From contig NZ_KB913032.1 in the NCBI RefSeq assembly GCF_000384215.1, positions 3,737,665 through 3,801,664 of the forward strand: a stretch of 64,000 nucleotides of DNA. Direction: 5' to 3'. Source of the DNA: Amycolatopsis alba DSM 44262. Its GTDB lineage: Bacteria; Actinomycetota; Actinomycetes; Mycobacteriales; Pseudonocardiaceae. The position numbers and the translations under genes were made by a program. The first letter of the stretch is position 1. Each line of letters starts with the position of its first letter. Below are positions 54,244 through 61,723 of the stretch, in pieces. The notes beneath the pieces are model-generated. The model ran no database searches and was not told where the DNA came from. It was given only the letters and a program-made list of their open reading frames with translations.

Positions 54244-55718
54244 GAAGCGCTCCCCTCACCGTTCGCGGACGGCCGCTGGACCATCACCGTGTGCGCTTCG
54301 GCGAGCGGCGCCTGCGGCTGCTGCGGCTTCGGCCGCGCGGCGGGTTTGCGGGCGGCGTCGGAGATTCGGAGCAGGAGGGCCACCAGGATGTAGTTCGCGA
54401 GCAGTGAAGAACCACCGCGGGAGAGGAACGGGGCGGTGATCCCGGTGTTCGGGATCAGGTTCGTGACGCCGCCGACGACGACGAAGATCTGCATGACCAG
54501 GGCGAACGACAGGCCGCCGCCGAGGAGTTTGCCGAAGGTGTCGCGGACCGCGAGGGCGCTGCGCATCCCGCGCATCGCCAGGATCAGGTACAGCATCAGC
54601 ATCGCGGCGAGGCCGATGAAGCCGAGTTCCTCGCCGATCGCGGTGGTGATGAAGTCCGTCTTGGCCTCGGGGACCATGTCCGGCCGTCCGGCGCCGAGGC
54701 CGGTGCCGCCGACCCCGCCGGTCCCGAGCCCGAACAGGCCCTGCGCGACCTGGTAACCGCCGCCCGCGTCGTCGTAGGTGGCGAGCGGGTCGATCCAGTT
54801 CCGTACACGCTGCTGGACGTGCGTGAACAGGTTGTAGGCGATGATCGCGCCCGCGGCGAAGAAACCGACCCCGAGCACCACCCAGATGATCCGTTCGGTG
54901 GCGACGTACAGCATCACCAGCGTGACGCCGAAGAACAGCAGCGACGTCCCGAGGTCCTTCTCGAACACCAGCACGCCGAGGCAGGCGGCCGCCGCGATCA
55001 GGATCGGGCCGAGGTCACGGGCGCGCGGCAGCTCGACGCCGGCGATCTTCTTGCCCGCGACCATGAACAGGTCCCGTTTCGTCACCAGGAACGAAGCGAA
55101 GAAGATCATCAGCAGGATCTTCGCGAACTCGCCGGGCTGGATCGAGAAGAACGGCAGCTTGATCCAGACCTTCGCGCCGTTGACCTCGGAAAGGCTCGAC
55201 GGCAGCACCGCGGGCAGCGCGAGCGCCACGATGCCGACCAGACCGCAGATGTAGCCGTAGCGGGTCAGCGTGCGGTGGTCGCTGATCATGATCAGCACCA
55301 CCACGAACAGGACCAGCGAGATCGCGGTGAACAGCACCTGTTTGGTGACGTCCGGCGTGTACTCCTTGCCCTGCTGGATCGCGCGTTCCGCGAGCGCCAG
55401 GTCGATCCGGTGGATCATCACCAGGCCGAGCCCGTTCAGCAGCGCGACACACGGCAGGATCACCGGGTCCGCGTACGGCGCCCAGCGGCGGACCGCCAGA
55501 TGCGCCGCCGTCAGCACCCCGAGGTAGGACAGCCCCAGCCAGATGATCGAGCTGGTCAGCTCCTGCTCCTGGTTCGCCTCCACCAGCACGAGCGCGATGG
55601 TGACGATGAACGTCGCGAACGCCAGGAGAACGAGCTCGGTCCCGCGCCGCTTGGGCAGCTCGCGCGGAGGGTTCGTGGCGAACTGGGCCGAAGCCGGATC
55701 GGCGAGCGGCGTGCTCAT
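54240..55718 (-). CDS. rodA: SEDS family glycosyltransferase RodA/FtsW
   Basis: A 492-residue SEDS polymerase with about 12 transmembrane helices, partner of PbpA in septal or polar peptidoglycan synthesis. Family motifs are visible: GAKVWIKLPFFSIQPGEFAKI and KTDFITTAIGEELGFIG, and late LIPNTGITAPFLSRGGSSLLANYI. ATGA overlap with pbpA and TGATG with pstP fix both ends. The C-terminal cytoplasmic tail is Pro/Gln-rich. Confidence 0.96.
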   Translation of the reverse strand: MSTPLADPASAQFATNPPRELPKRRGTELVLLAFATFIVTIALVLVEANQEQELTSSIIWLGLSYLGVLTAAHLAVRRWAPYADPVILPCVALLNGLGLVMIHRIDLALAERAIQQGKEYTPDVTKQVLFTAISLVLFVVVLIMISDHRTLTRYGYICGLVGIVALALPAVLPSSLSEVNGAKVWIKLPFFSIQPGEFAKILLMIFFASFLVTKRDLFMVAGKKIAGVELPRARDLGPILIAAAACLGVLVFEKDLGTSLLFFGVTLVMLYVATERIIWVVLGVGFFAAGAIIAYNLFTHVQQRVRNWIDPLATYDDAGGGYQVAQGLFGLGTGGVGGTGLGAGRPDMVPEAKTDFITTAIGEELGFIGLAAMLMLYLILAMRGMRSALAVRDTFGKLLGGGLSFALVMQIFVVVGGVTNLIPNTGITAPFLSRGGSSLLANYILVALLLRISDAARKPAARPKPQQPQAPLAEAHTVMVQRPSANGEGSAS

Positions 55719-57100
55719 CAGTTACCGCCTCCCGGTGCTGCCGGTTCCGGCGTCGAGCAGTCCCTCCCCGCTGGCTGGTTCGCCGAACTCGGCGAGGCGG
55801 GGGTCGAAGGGGGAGCCGCCACCGAGGACGGCGCGGAAGGCGGAATGGAAGTCGAGCCGGTGGACGGCTTGCAGTCGGCCAGCTGCTTGTGCGGCCGCAG
55901 GAAGTCGTCGATGTACTTGCGGGCGTCGTCGAGGTTGTCCTTCTTGACGCCGTTCTTCACCGCGATACGCGCGTCCTCCTGCAACGCGGGCACCAGCAGC
56001 TTGTCGGTGCACAGCCCGCCCGGCGGGCACGAGCCCTGCTCGTAGGCGTGCAGGTCGATGCCGAGGATGCTGCCGGGGACGCCGCGGTAGACCACGACCT
56101 CCTCGCCGGGACCCTCGCCGACGTAGTACTGGCTCAGCACGAAATACCGCGTGGCGATCGCCGCCGCGGCCAGCACGATCAGGACGACCACTGCTCCCGC
56201 CAGCCAGCGAAATCGCCTCCGGCGCTTGACCTTCGGGTCCTCCTGTTGGGGCTGGACCTCGGGCCGCGGCTGCGGCGCGGGCTGGGTCAGCGCGCGGGCT
56301 CGGGCGGCGGGGGAGTCGCCCTGGTGGAACTCGTCACTGCCGTCACCGGCGGCGCCGCCCACGATGGGCGCGTCCTCACCGAAGTCGACGTCGACGACGT
56401 CGGCGATGATCACCGTGACGTTGTCCGTGCCGCCGCCCTTGAGTGCCAGCTCGATCATCCGGTCGGCGCAGGCCTGCGGATCCGGGATCTGGATCGCCTC
56501 GGACAGCGTCTCGTCGCTGACCATGCCGGACAGACCGTCCGAGCAGATCAGGTACCGGTCGCCGGCGCGGGCCTCGCGCACGGTCAGACTCGGCTCGACC
56601 TCGTGCCCGGTGAGCGCCTTCAGCAGCAGGGACCGCTGCGGGTGCACCGCGGCCTCTTCCGGCGTGATCCGGCCCTGTTCGAGGAGTTCGTTGACGAAGC
56701 TGTCGTCCCGCGTGATCTGCGAGAACTGCCCGCCGCGCATCAGATACGCGCGCGAGTCACCGACATGCACCACACCCATCCGCGAACCGGCGAACAGCAC
56801 GGCGGTCAGGGTCGTGCCCATCCCGTCGAGATCCGGGTCCTGCTGGACGAGCTCGGCGATGGCGGCGTTGCCGTTCTGGACGGCCTCACGCAGCTGAGCG
56901 AGCAGGTCGTCACTGGGGTCGTCGTCGTCGAGTGGGGCGAGGGAGGCGATGACGACCTTGCTGGCCACCTCACCCGCGGCGTGACCGCCCATGCCGTCGG
57001 CGAGGGCGAGCAGGCGGGGGCCGGCGTACACGGAGTCCTGGTTGCTGGAACGCACCAGGCCCCGGTCGCTGCGAGCCGCGTAGCGGAGGACGAGAGTCAT
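55718..57100 (-). CDS. pstP: PP2C-type Ser/Thr protein phosphatase PstP
   Basis: A 460-residue phosphatase that reverses PknA/PknB phosphorylation. Metal-binding motifs are complete: ALADGMGGHAAGEVASK near residue 34, VVHVGDSRAYLMRGGQ near 115, CSDGLSGMVSDE near 190, and GGTDNVTVIIADV near 225. A transmembrane helix (FRWLAGAVVVLIVLAAAAIATRYFVL) near 300 leads to an extracytoplasmic domain of about 130 residues. ATGA overlap with fhaB. Confidence 0.96.
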   Translation of the reverse strand: MTLVLRYAARSDRGLVRSSNQDSVYAGPRLLALADGMGGHAAGEVASKVVIASLAPLDDDDPSDDLLAQLREAVQNGNAAIAELVQQDPDLDGMGTTLTAVLFAGSRMGVVHVGDSRAYLMRGGQFSQITRDDSFVNELLEQGRITPEEAAVHPQRSLLLKALTGHEVEPSLTVREARAGDRYLICSDGLSGMVSDETLSEAIQIPDPQACADRMIELALKGGGTDNVTVIIADVVDVDFGEDAPIVGGAAGDGSDEFHQGDSPAARARALTQPAPQPRPEVQPQQEDPKVKRRRRFRWLAGAVVVLIVLAAAAIATRYFVLSQYYVGEGPGEEVVVYRGVPGSILGIDLHAYEQGSCPPGGLCTDKLLVPALQEDARIAVKNGVKKDNLDDARKYIDDFLRPHKQLADCKPSTGSTSIPPSAPSSVAAPPSTPASPSSANQPAGRDCSTPEPAAPGGGN

Positions 57101-57564
57101 GGGCGAAGCTCGATCACCGTTTTGCCGATCCGGATGGGGACTCCGAGCGGGACCCGGAGGGGTGCCGTGACCTTAGCCCGGTCCAGGTACGTCCCGTTCG
57201 TCGAGCCCAGATCTTCCACGTACCAATCCTCCCCGCGCAGGGCGATCCGGGCATGCCGGGTCGACGCGTAGTCGTCGTCCAGCACCAGGGTCGAGTCGTC
57301 GGCGCGGCCGATCAGGATCGGCCTGCCGTCCAAGGCGATCCTGGTGCCTGCCAGCGCACCATGGGTCACGAGCAGCTGCTGCGGCGACTTCCCGCCGCGC
57401 GGTTTCTTGTTTTCCTTCTTCTTGCGTCCGAACGTCGGGACGGCGACTCGCAGCCCTGAGGCCGCGTACAGATCCGAACGGACGACACGCAACGCGGCGA
57501 ACACGAAGAGCCAGAGCAGCACGAGAAAGCCCACCCTGGTGAGTTGAACGACCAGCTCTGGCAC
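57097..57564 (-). CDS. fhaB: FHA-domain protein FhaB (FipA)
   Basis: A 155-residue protein, the same length as M. tuberculosis FhaB. An N-terminal transmembrane helix (LVVQLTRVGFLVLLWLFVFAALRVV) precedes a basic linker and the FHA domain (GRADDSTLVLDDDYAS, DLGSTNGTYLDRAKV), which binds phospho-Thr peptides. The GTG at 57564 gives that length; the longer frame from 57678 would add a basic, unconserved N-terminus. Confidence 0.94.
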   Translation of the reverse strand: MPELVVQLTRVGFLVLLWLFVFAALRVVRSDLYAASGLRVAVPTFGRKKKENKKPRGGKSPQQLLVTHGALAGTRIALDGRPILIGRADDSTLVLDDDYASTRHARIALRGEDWYVEDLGSTNGTYLDRAKVTAPLRVPLGVPIRIGKTVIELRP

Positions 57565-57724
57565 TTGTTGTGTCCGCTCCCGTTTCTCCTGTACGCCGCG
57601 GAGAGCCCGTGCCGTCCGGGATGGTCGGCTCCGAACAGCCTTGCTCTCCGCATACGACCTGCGGTGCCGATCCACCACAGGTCCCGCACCGCAATTCTGC
57701 GATACCCCCTCCGGACGCCGCCGG

Positions 57725-58993
57725 TCAGCCCTGCGTACGGAACACGAGAGACGAGTGGCCCACGCGGATCACGTCGCCGTCGGCCAGCTGCCAGGTCTGC
57801 ACCGGGGTGCCGTTGACGGTGGTGCCGTTCGTCGAACCGATGTCCGCGAGCGTCGCGCTCTGGCCGTCCCAGGTGATCTCCAGATGACGGCGCGAGACAC
57901 CGGTGTCCGGGAGCCGGAAGTCGGCGTCCTGGCCACGGCCCACGACGTTCCCGCCCTGCTTCAGCGAGTACGAACGGTTCGAACCGTCGTCCAGCTGGAG
58001 GCTCGCGGCGAGCTGACGGCCGGCCGCGGGCTGGCCGCCGTAGCCGCCACCCTGCGCGTACGGGTCCGCGGCGGGCTGCCCGTACTGCTGCTGGCCACCG
58101 CCGTACTGGTCGTAGCCGCCCTGTTGCTGCTGGCCGCCGTACTGGTCGTAGCCGGGCTGCTGGGCGCCGCCGCCGTAGCCTTGGTCGTAGCCGCCTTGCT
58201 GCTGCTGGCCGCCGTACTGGTCGTAGCCGGGCTGCTGGGCGCCGCCGCCGTAGCCTTGGTCGTAGCCGCCTTGCTGCTGCTGGCCGCCGTACTGGTCGTA
58301 GCCGGGCTGCTGGGCGCCGCCGCCGTAGCCTTGGTCGTAGCCGCCTTGCTGCTGCTGGCCGCCGTACTGGTCGTAGCCGGGCTGCTGGGCGCCGCCGCCA
58401 TAGCCCTGGTCGTAGCCGCCCTGCTGCTGACCGCCGTAACCCTGGTCGTACCCGGGCTGCTGCTGGCCAGCCTGCTGTCCGTAGCCGTACTGGCCCTGCT
58501 GCTGGCCGTACGGGTCACCCTGGTCGTATTGGCCGTAGCCGGGGGGCTGGCTCATTGCTGGGTCTCCTGCGTTGCTGGGTCGTGCCGCCCGTGGCGAACC
58601 TTCGACGCCGTGGGGCTTGACGTCGGGATCGACGGACGAACGGGTCTTGAACTGTCCAGTATGCAGCGCCTCGTTGCGCTCGAGCGAAACTACGACGTCA
58701 CCATAGGTGTCCCAACCGTGCTCGGCGAGGTGTTCCTTGACCGCCTCCGCCAACACCGACGTGACCCGACGTTCGTCTCCGGCCATGCGCTCGTGATCAG
58801 CCTGCCCCAACGACACGATGTAGTGGTTGGGAGCGAGCTGTCGACCACCGGCCAGCTCACGAACGTTCTCCTCGCTCTCGCGCTCAAGCGCCACCGCCAC
58901 TTCCTGCGTGACGACGTTGCCACCGAACATGCGCGCGAAGGTATTGCCCACGAGGTTCTCGAGCCGCCTATCAAAGCGCTCAACGCGGCCCAC
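57725..58993 (-). CDS. fhaA: FHA-domain protein FhaA (DUF3662 + FHA)
   Basis: A 422-residue protein. The N-terminal DUF3662 (GRVERFDRRLENLVGNTFARMFGG) is followed by a Gln/Gly/Tyr-rich linker with tandem YDQ repeats, and a C-terminal FHA domain (GNVVGRGQDADFRLPDTGVSR, DIGSTNGTTVNGTPV). In mycobacteria FhaA binds phosphorylated MurJ and regulates peptidoglycan synthesis. GTG start. tRNA-Leu lies beyond its promoter. Confidence 0.96.
   Translation of the reverse strand: MGRVERFDRRLENLVGNTFARMFGGNVVTQEVAVALERESEENVRELAGGRQLAPNHYIVSLGQADHERMAGDERRVTSVLAEAVKEHLAEHGWDTYGDVVVSLERNEALHTGQFKTRSSVDPDVKPHGVEGSPRAARPSNAGDPAMSQPPGYGQYDQGDPYGQQQGQYGYGQQAGQQQPGYDQGYGGQQQGGYDQGYGGGAQQPGYDQYGGQQQQGGYDQGYGGGAQQPGYDQYGGQQQQGGYDQGYGGGAQQPGYDQYGGQQQQGGYDQGYGGGAQQPGYDQYGGQQQQGGYDQYGGGQQQYGQPAADPYAQGGGYGGQPAAGRQLAASLQLDDGSNRSYSLKQGGNVVGRGQDADFRLPDTGVSRRHLEITWDGQSATLADIGSTNGTTVNGTPVQTWQLADGDVIRVGHSSLVFRTQG
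58115..58414 (-). repeat. Four 75-bp tandem repeats in fhaA
   Basis: Four units of exactly 75 bp (25 codons) encode GGYDQGYGGGAQQPGYDQYGG plus QQQQ. Units starting at 58190 and 58265 are identical at the DNA level; the outer two have a few silent changes. Slippage in this tract would change linker length in-frame. Confidence 0.92.
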
Positions 58994-59122
58994 CGGGCAA
59001 CCTCCTCACACGTGTGCTTCCCCGTCGATCCTATCCGGGTACGGCCAGTCGGACACGGCCCCCGGTGAAACCCGCCAAAACCGCCTGCTACGCTTTGCGA
59101 GCTGTCAGAGAATGAAGCACTC

Positions 59123-59205
59123 GGGCGAGTGGCGGAATGGCAGACGCGCACGGTTCAGGTCCGTGTGTCCGAAAGGACGTGAGGGTTCAACTCCCTCCTC
59201 GCCCA
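59123..59205 (+). tRNA. leuT: tRNA-Leu (anticodon CAG)
   Basis: An 83-nt class II tRNA. The acceptor GGGCGAG pairs with CTCGCCC; the anticodon arm is CACGG-TTCAGGT-CCGTG; a long variable arm (TGTCCGAAAGGACG) and T arm GGGTTCAACTCCC follow. CCA is not encoded. The location after fhaA matches leuT of M. tuberculosis. Confidence 0.97.
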
Positions 59206-59214
59206 CTCTTGTTC

Positions 59215-59245
59215 GAGGCCCCCGTCGCTCCGCGACGGGGGCCTC
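59215..59245 (+). terminator. Terminator of tRNA-Leu
   Basis: A perfect 14-bp stem, GAGGCCCCCGTCGC with its complement and a TCC loop, then TTTCG. Confidence 0.9.
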
Positions 59246-59271
59246 TTTCGTGTGAGTCGTCGCTCGTCAGT

Positions 59272-59294
59272 TTCCGGGGGCCGAGCCCCCGGAA
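59272..59294. repeat. GC hairpin repeat downstream of tRNA-Leu
   Basis: TTCCGGGGGC-CGA-GCCCCCGGAA, a perfect 10-bp stem with the same CGA loop and G-run as the hairpin after tRNA-Ile (19558), but with compensatory changes at three positions. Nothing else is clear in the following 130 bp except an AT-rich promoter. Confidence 0.6.
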
Positions 59295-59420
59295 CCCCAC
59301 GGTGCGTGAGGGCGGCGGTTGGTCTTGGGGCGGCCTAGGGCCTGGCGGCCCTGGCCTGATTTTGGGTCTTCGTGGGTCTTGTGTACACGTTTGTGCTGGT
59401 AGTTGCGGGTTTGCAGCCGG

Positions 59421-59434
59421 TATATTTTCTGGCA
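59421..59434 (+). promoter_or_regulatory. Candidate leaderless promoter
   Basis: TATATT (59421-59426), an unusually strong -10 hexamer for this genome, is followed by TTCTGGC and then ATG. The expected transcription start would fall at or one base before the ATG, so the mRNA would be leaderless; no Shine-Dalgarno is present. A -35 hexamer is not obvious. Confidence 0.6.
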
Positions 59435-60045
59435 TGTTTTCATACCCCATGGCCGAGGATGTGCTGCACGACCTCGGAGACAAGGTCGTCGGCGCGCTGG
59501 TCGACGCCACGAGTGCGGCCAGGGCGGACCTGGCTGAGTATCGCGACGCCTTCCCGAGCTGGGTCGCGGACAGCAGCGACCGGGGGCTCTCGAACTGGAT
59601 TCACGACCGTCTTTGGGCGCACCTGCGCCGTGGGCTCAGCGACATCGACTCGGTCGAGCTGGTGGATCAGGGCGTCACCCGCGAAGTCACAGTGGGGCTC
59701 CGGTACCGCGCTCGTGTGAAGCGGCACACGGTCCGGGATCGCATCAGGTCGTACGCCACGAAATCCGCCCTCGCCTTCTGGGCGCAGTCCGAAGCTCTGG
59801 AAGGATTGGAGGAGGTTCGCCTGGGCTTCGGTTACCGCTGGGACCCCGAAGAGCGAGTGATCGGCAGCACCATCGTCTCCCTGCGCGACGGGTTGGACAA
59901 AGATGCGATCTGGGCCGTGGAGGTAGATGCTGAGGCGTCCGGAGCCGCGGGTACGGAAATCACCTGGACACCTGTCGATCCGTCGCTGCCCCAGATCGAC
60001 CTGTACGAGGCCTTGGCCCGAGACGAGGAGGACGAAGCGACGTGA
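59434..60045 (+). CDS. Unknown protein coupled to HTH-ImmA/IrrE peptidase
   Basis: A 203-residue soluble protein (MFSYPMAEDVLHDLGDKVVG start), acidic C-terminus (YEALARDEEDEAT). The middle contains an alternating strand pattern (SVELVDQGVTREVTVGLRYRARVKRH, AIWAVEVDAEASG). No family is recognised. An ATG at 59449 is an alternative start. The ATGA-like GTGA overlap with the next gene and the leaderless promoter define a two-gene unit. Function unknown; a partner or target of the downstream peptidase is inferred. Confidence 0.7.
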   Translation: MFSYPMAEDVLHDLGDKVVGALVDATSAARADLAEYRDAFPSWVADSSDRGLSNWIHDRLWAHLRRGLSDIDSVELVDQGVTREVTVGLRYRARVKRHTVRDRIRSYATKSALAFWAQSEALEGLEEVRLGFGYRWDPEERVIGSTIVSLRDGLDKDAIWAVEVDAEASGAAGTEITWTPVDPSLPQIDLYEALARDEEDEAT

Positions 60046-61085
60046 GTGGAATCGGCGATGTGCTGGAAACACTTCGCCGCGCCCGCGGCCTGACGCAGGC
60101 TGACCTGTGTGCCAAGGCTGAGATCACTCAGGCCGCGTTGTCCCGTTACGAGAACGATCAACGCATGCCTGACGACGACGTGGTGAACCGGCTCGCGGAG
60201 TCACTGGGCGTATCGGCACGTTTTCTGACTCGGGATCACGCTGTCCGGGGCGCGCTCGCCGTGGATGCGCACATGAGACGTCAGCGAACGACGAAAGCTT
60301 CCGCGTGGCGGAAGCTGGAAGCGCGATTGAATGCCTATCGGCTGCACGTTTCCGTGTTGTTCGAGGAGGTGTCGATGCGGGCGGAGCAGTCCGTCCCGAC
60401 GTTTGACCCGATCGATACGACCCCTGAGCAGGCGGCTCTGATGGTGCGCGCGCAATGGCGGCTGCCGGTCGGGCCGGTGCGGCATCTGGCTCGATGGCTC
60501 GAATCAGCTGGTTGCGTGATCCTGGAAGAGGACTTCGGCACATCCCGGATCGACGGGCTTTCCCAGTGGATCGGCGATCACCCGGTGCTGCTGATCAACG
60601 CGGCCGCCCCGGTCGACCGCAAACGGCTGACCCTGGCTCACGAACTCGGTCATCTCGTACTCCACAACGGGATCGCGACCGAAGATCCGGAGCGGGAAGC
60701 GAATGAGTTCGCCGCCGAGTTCTTGATGCCGTCACACGTGATCAAGCCGGACCTGCGTCCTGTGACCCTTGGTCATCTACGGGACATGAAGCGGGTTTGG
60801 GGAGTCTCGATGCAAGCGCTGTTCGAGCGGGCCTACTCACTCAGGCAGGTTTCGGCGGCGGACCGTACGAGCTTCTACAAGTCCATGAACGCTCGCGGCT
60901 GGAAAACGACCGAACCGGATGGTGATCACCTGGCTCCGGAGACTCCGCGACTCGTCACGGCGATCGGGGACACGCTGCGAGCCAAAGGTCTCACCGACGA
61001 GGAGATCGCCGAGCTGGCGGGCTTCTCGGACGGCGCTGTGGACAACCCGTTCACGCGACCGATGCGGCGACTGCAGGCGGTATAG
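60042..61085 (+). CDS. XRE-type HTH fused to ImmA/IrrE metallopeptidase
   Basis: A 347-residue protein. The N-terminal XRE HTH (VLETLRRARGLTQADLCAKAEITQAALSRYENDQRMPDDDVVNRLAESLGVSARFL) is followed by a linker and the COG2856 zinc peptidase domain with HELGHLVLH (HExxH, near residue 204) and downstream Glu in ANEFAAEFLMPSHV. Such proteins cleave partner repressors in ICE, prophage and stress-response systems (ImmA, IrrE, RamA types). The GTG start overlaps the upstream gene by 4 bp. A short C-terminal helical domain (about 300-347) is extra. Confidence 0.88.
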   Translation: MSGIGDVLETLRRARGLTQADLCAKAEITQAALSRYENDQRMPDDDVVNRLAESLGVSARFLTRDHAVRGALAVDAHMRRQRTTKASAWRKLEARLNAYRLHVSVLFEEVSMRAEQSVPTFDPIDTTPEQAALMVRAQWRLPVGPVRHLARWLESAGCVILEEDFGTSRIDGLSQWIGDHPVLLINAAAPVDRKRLTLAHELGHLVLHNGIATEDPEREANEFAAEFLMPSHVIKPDLRPVTLGHLRDMKRVWGVSMQALFERAYSLRQVSAADRTSFYKSMNARGWKTTEPDGDHLAPETPRLVTAIGDTLRAKGLTDEEIAELAGFSDGAVDNPFTRPMRRLQAV

Positions 61086-61103
61086 CGCTGAACGGCGCAA
61101 CGA

Positions 61104-61132
61104 GCCCCCGTGGAATCGAGTCCGCCGGGGGC
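61104..61132. terminator. Bidirectional terminator between convergent genes
   Basis: GCCCCCG pairs with CGGGGGC, with an inner GGA/TCC pair, between the ImmA/IrrE and FKBP stops. Confidence 0.75.
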
Positions 61133-61153
61133 CCATCGCGCGATGGAAATGGG

Positions 61154-61528
61154 TCAGTTCACGCCGATCAGGTCGACCACGAAGATCAGCGTCTCGTTCG
61201 GCTTGATGACGCCGCCGGCGCCGCGTTCGCCGTAGGCCAGATGCGGCGGGATGACCAGCTTGCGGCGGCCGCCCACCTTCATGCCCGCGACACCCTGGTC
61301 CCAGCCGGGGATGACCTGTCCCGCGCCGAGGCCGAAGCGCAGCGGCTCACCGCGGTCCCACGACGCGTCGAACTGGTCGCCGGTCGAGTGCGAGACACCG
61401 ACGTAGTGCACCGAGACGGTGTCGCCGGCCTTCGCCTCCTGGCCGTCGCCGACGGAGATGTCGTTCTTCTCCAGCTCGGTGGGCGCGGGGCCGTCCGGGC
61501 GGTCGATCTGGGGCTTTTCCAAAGGCAT
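61154..61528 (-). CDS. FKBP-type peptidyl-prolyl isomerase
   Basis: A 124-residue single-domain FKBP. Core residues are visible: VHYVGVSHSTGDQFDASWDRGEPLRFGLGAGQVIPGWDQGVAGMKVGGRRKLVIPPHLAYGERGAGGVIKPNETLIFVVDL, almost the complete family consensus. No signal peptide, so cytoplasmic. ATG start; monocistronic. Confidence 0.95.
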   Translation of the reverse strand: MPLEKPQIDRPDGPAPTELEKNDISVGDGQEAKAGDTVSVHYVGVSHSTGDQFDASWDRGEPLRFGLGAGQVIPGWDQGVAGMKVGGRRKLVIPPHLAYGERGAGGVIKPNETLIFVVDLIGVN

Positions 61529-61723
61529 GCTGAGGAAGATACGTGAAGCGAAGCTTCTCCGCTGAGGGCGGCGGTGGGGAGGAAGGAGGAGCTACCTGTG
61601 CAGGTCCGGGGTTCGCAGGACGAGTGTTCCGCCGAACGGAGGCAAGAACGCGAATAGTCTTCACAAATTTGGATACTCGTGGGTAGTGTGCGCCTCGTCA
61701 CTCTCCGACGACGGAGGTCTTTC

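Noticed and set aside
51460..54393. A 977-codon plus-strand open frame across pknA and pbpA
   Set aside because: It is antisense to two clear genes with full catalytic motifs and is Arg/His/Gly-rich, a usual shadow frame in high-GC DNA.
58115..58414. CRISPR-like array
   Set aside because: The repeats are contiguous without unique spacers, keep the codon frame and encode the fhaA linker.
61037..61045. Perfect DnaA box TGTGGACAA inside the ImmA/IrrE gene
   Set aside because: It encodes AVDNP within a conserved reading frame and stands alone, so coding constraint is a sufficient explanation.
59123..61085. Prophage or ICE inserted at tRNA-Leu
   Set aside because: Only an HTH-ImmA/IrrE gene and one unknown gene are present; no integrase, att repeat of the tRNA end or phage structural gene is visible within the window.
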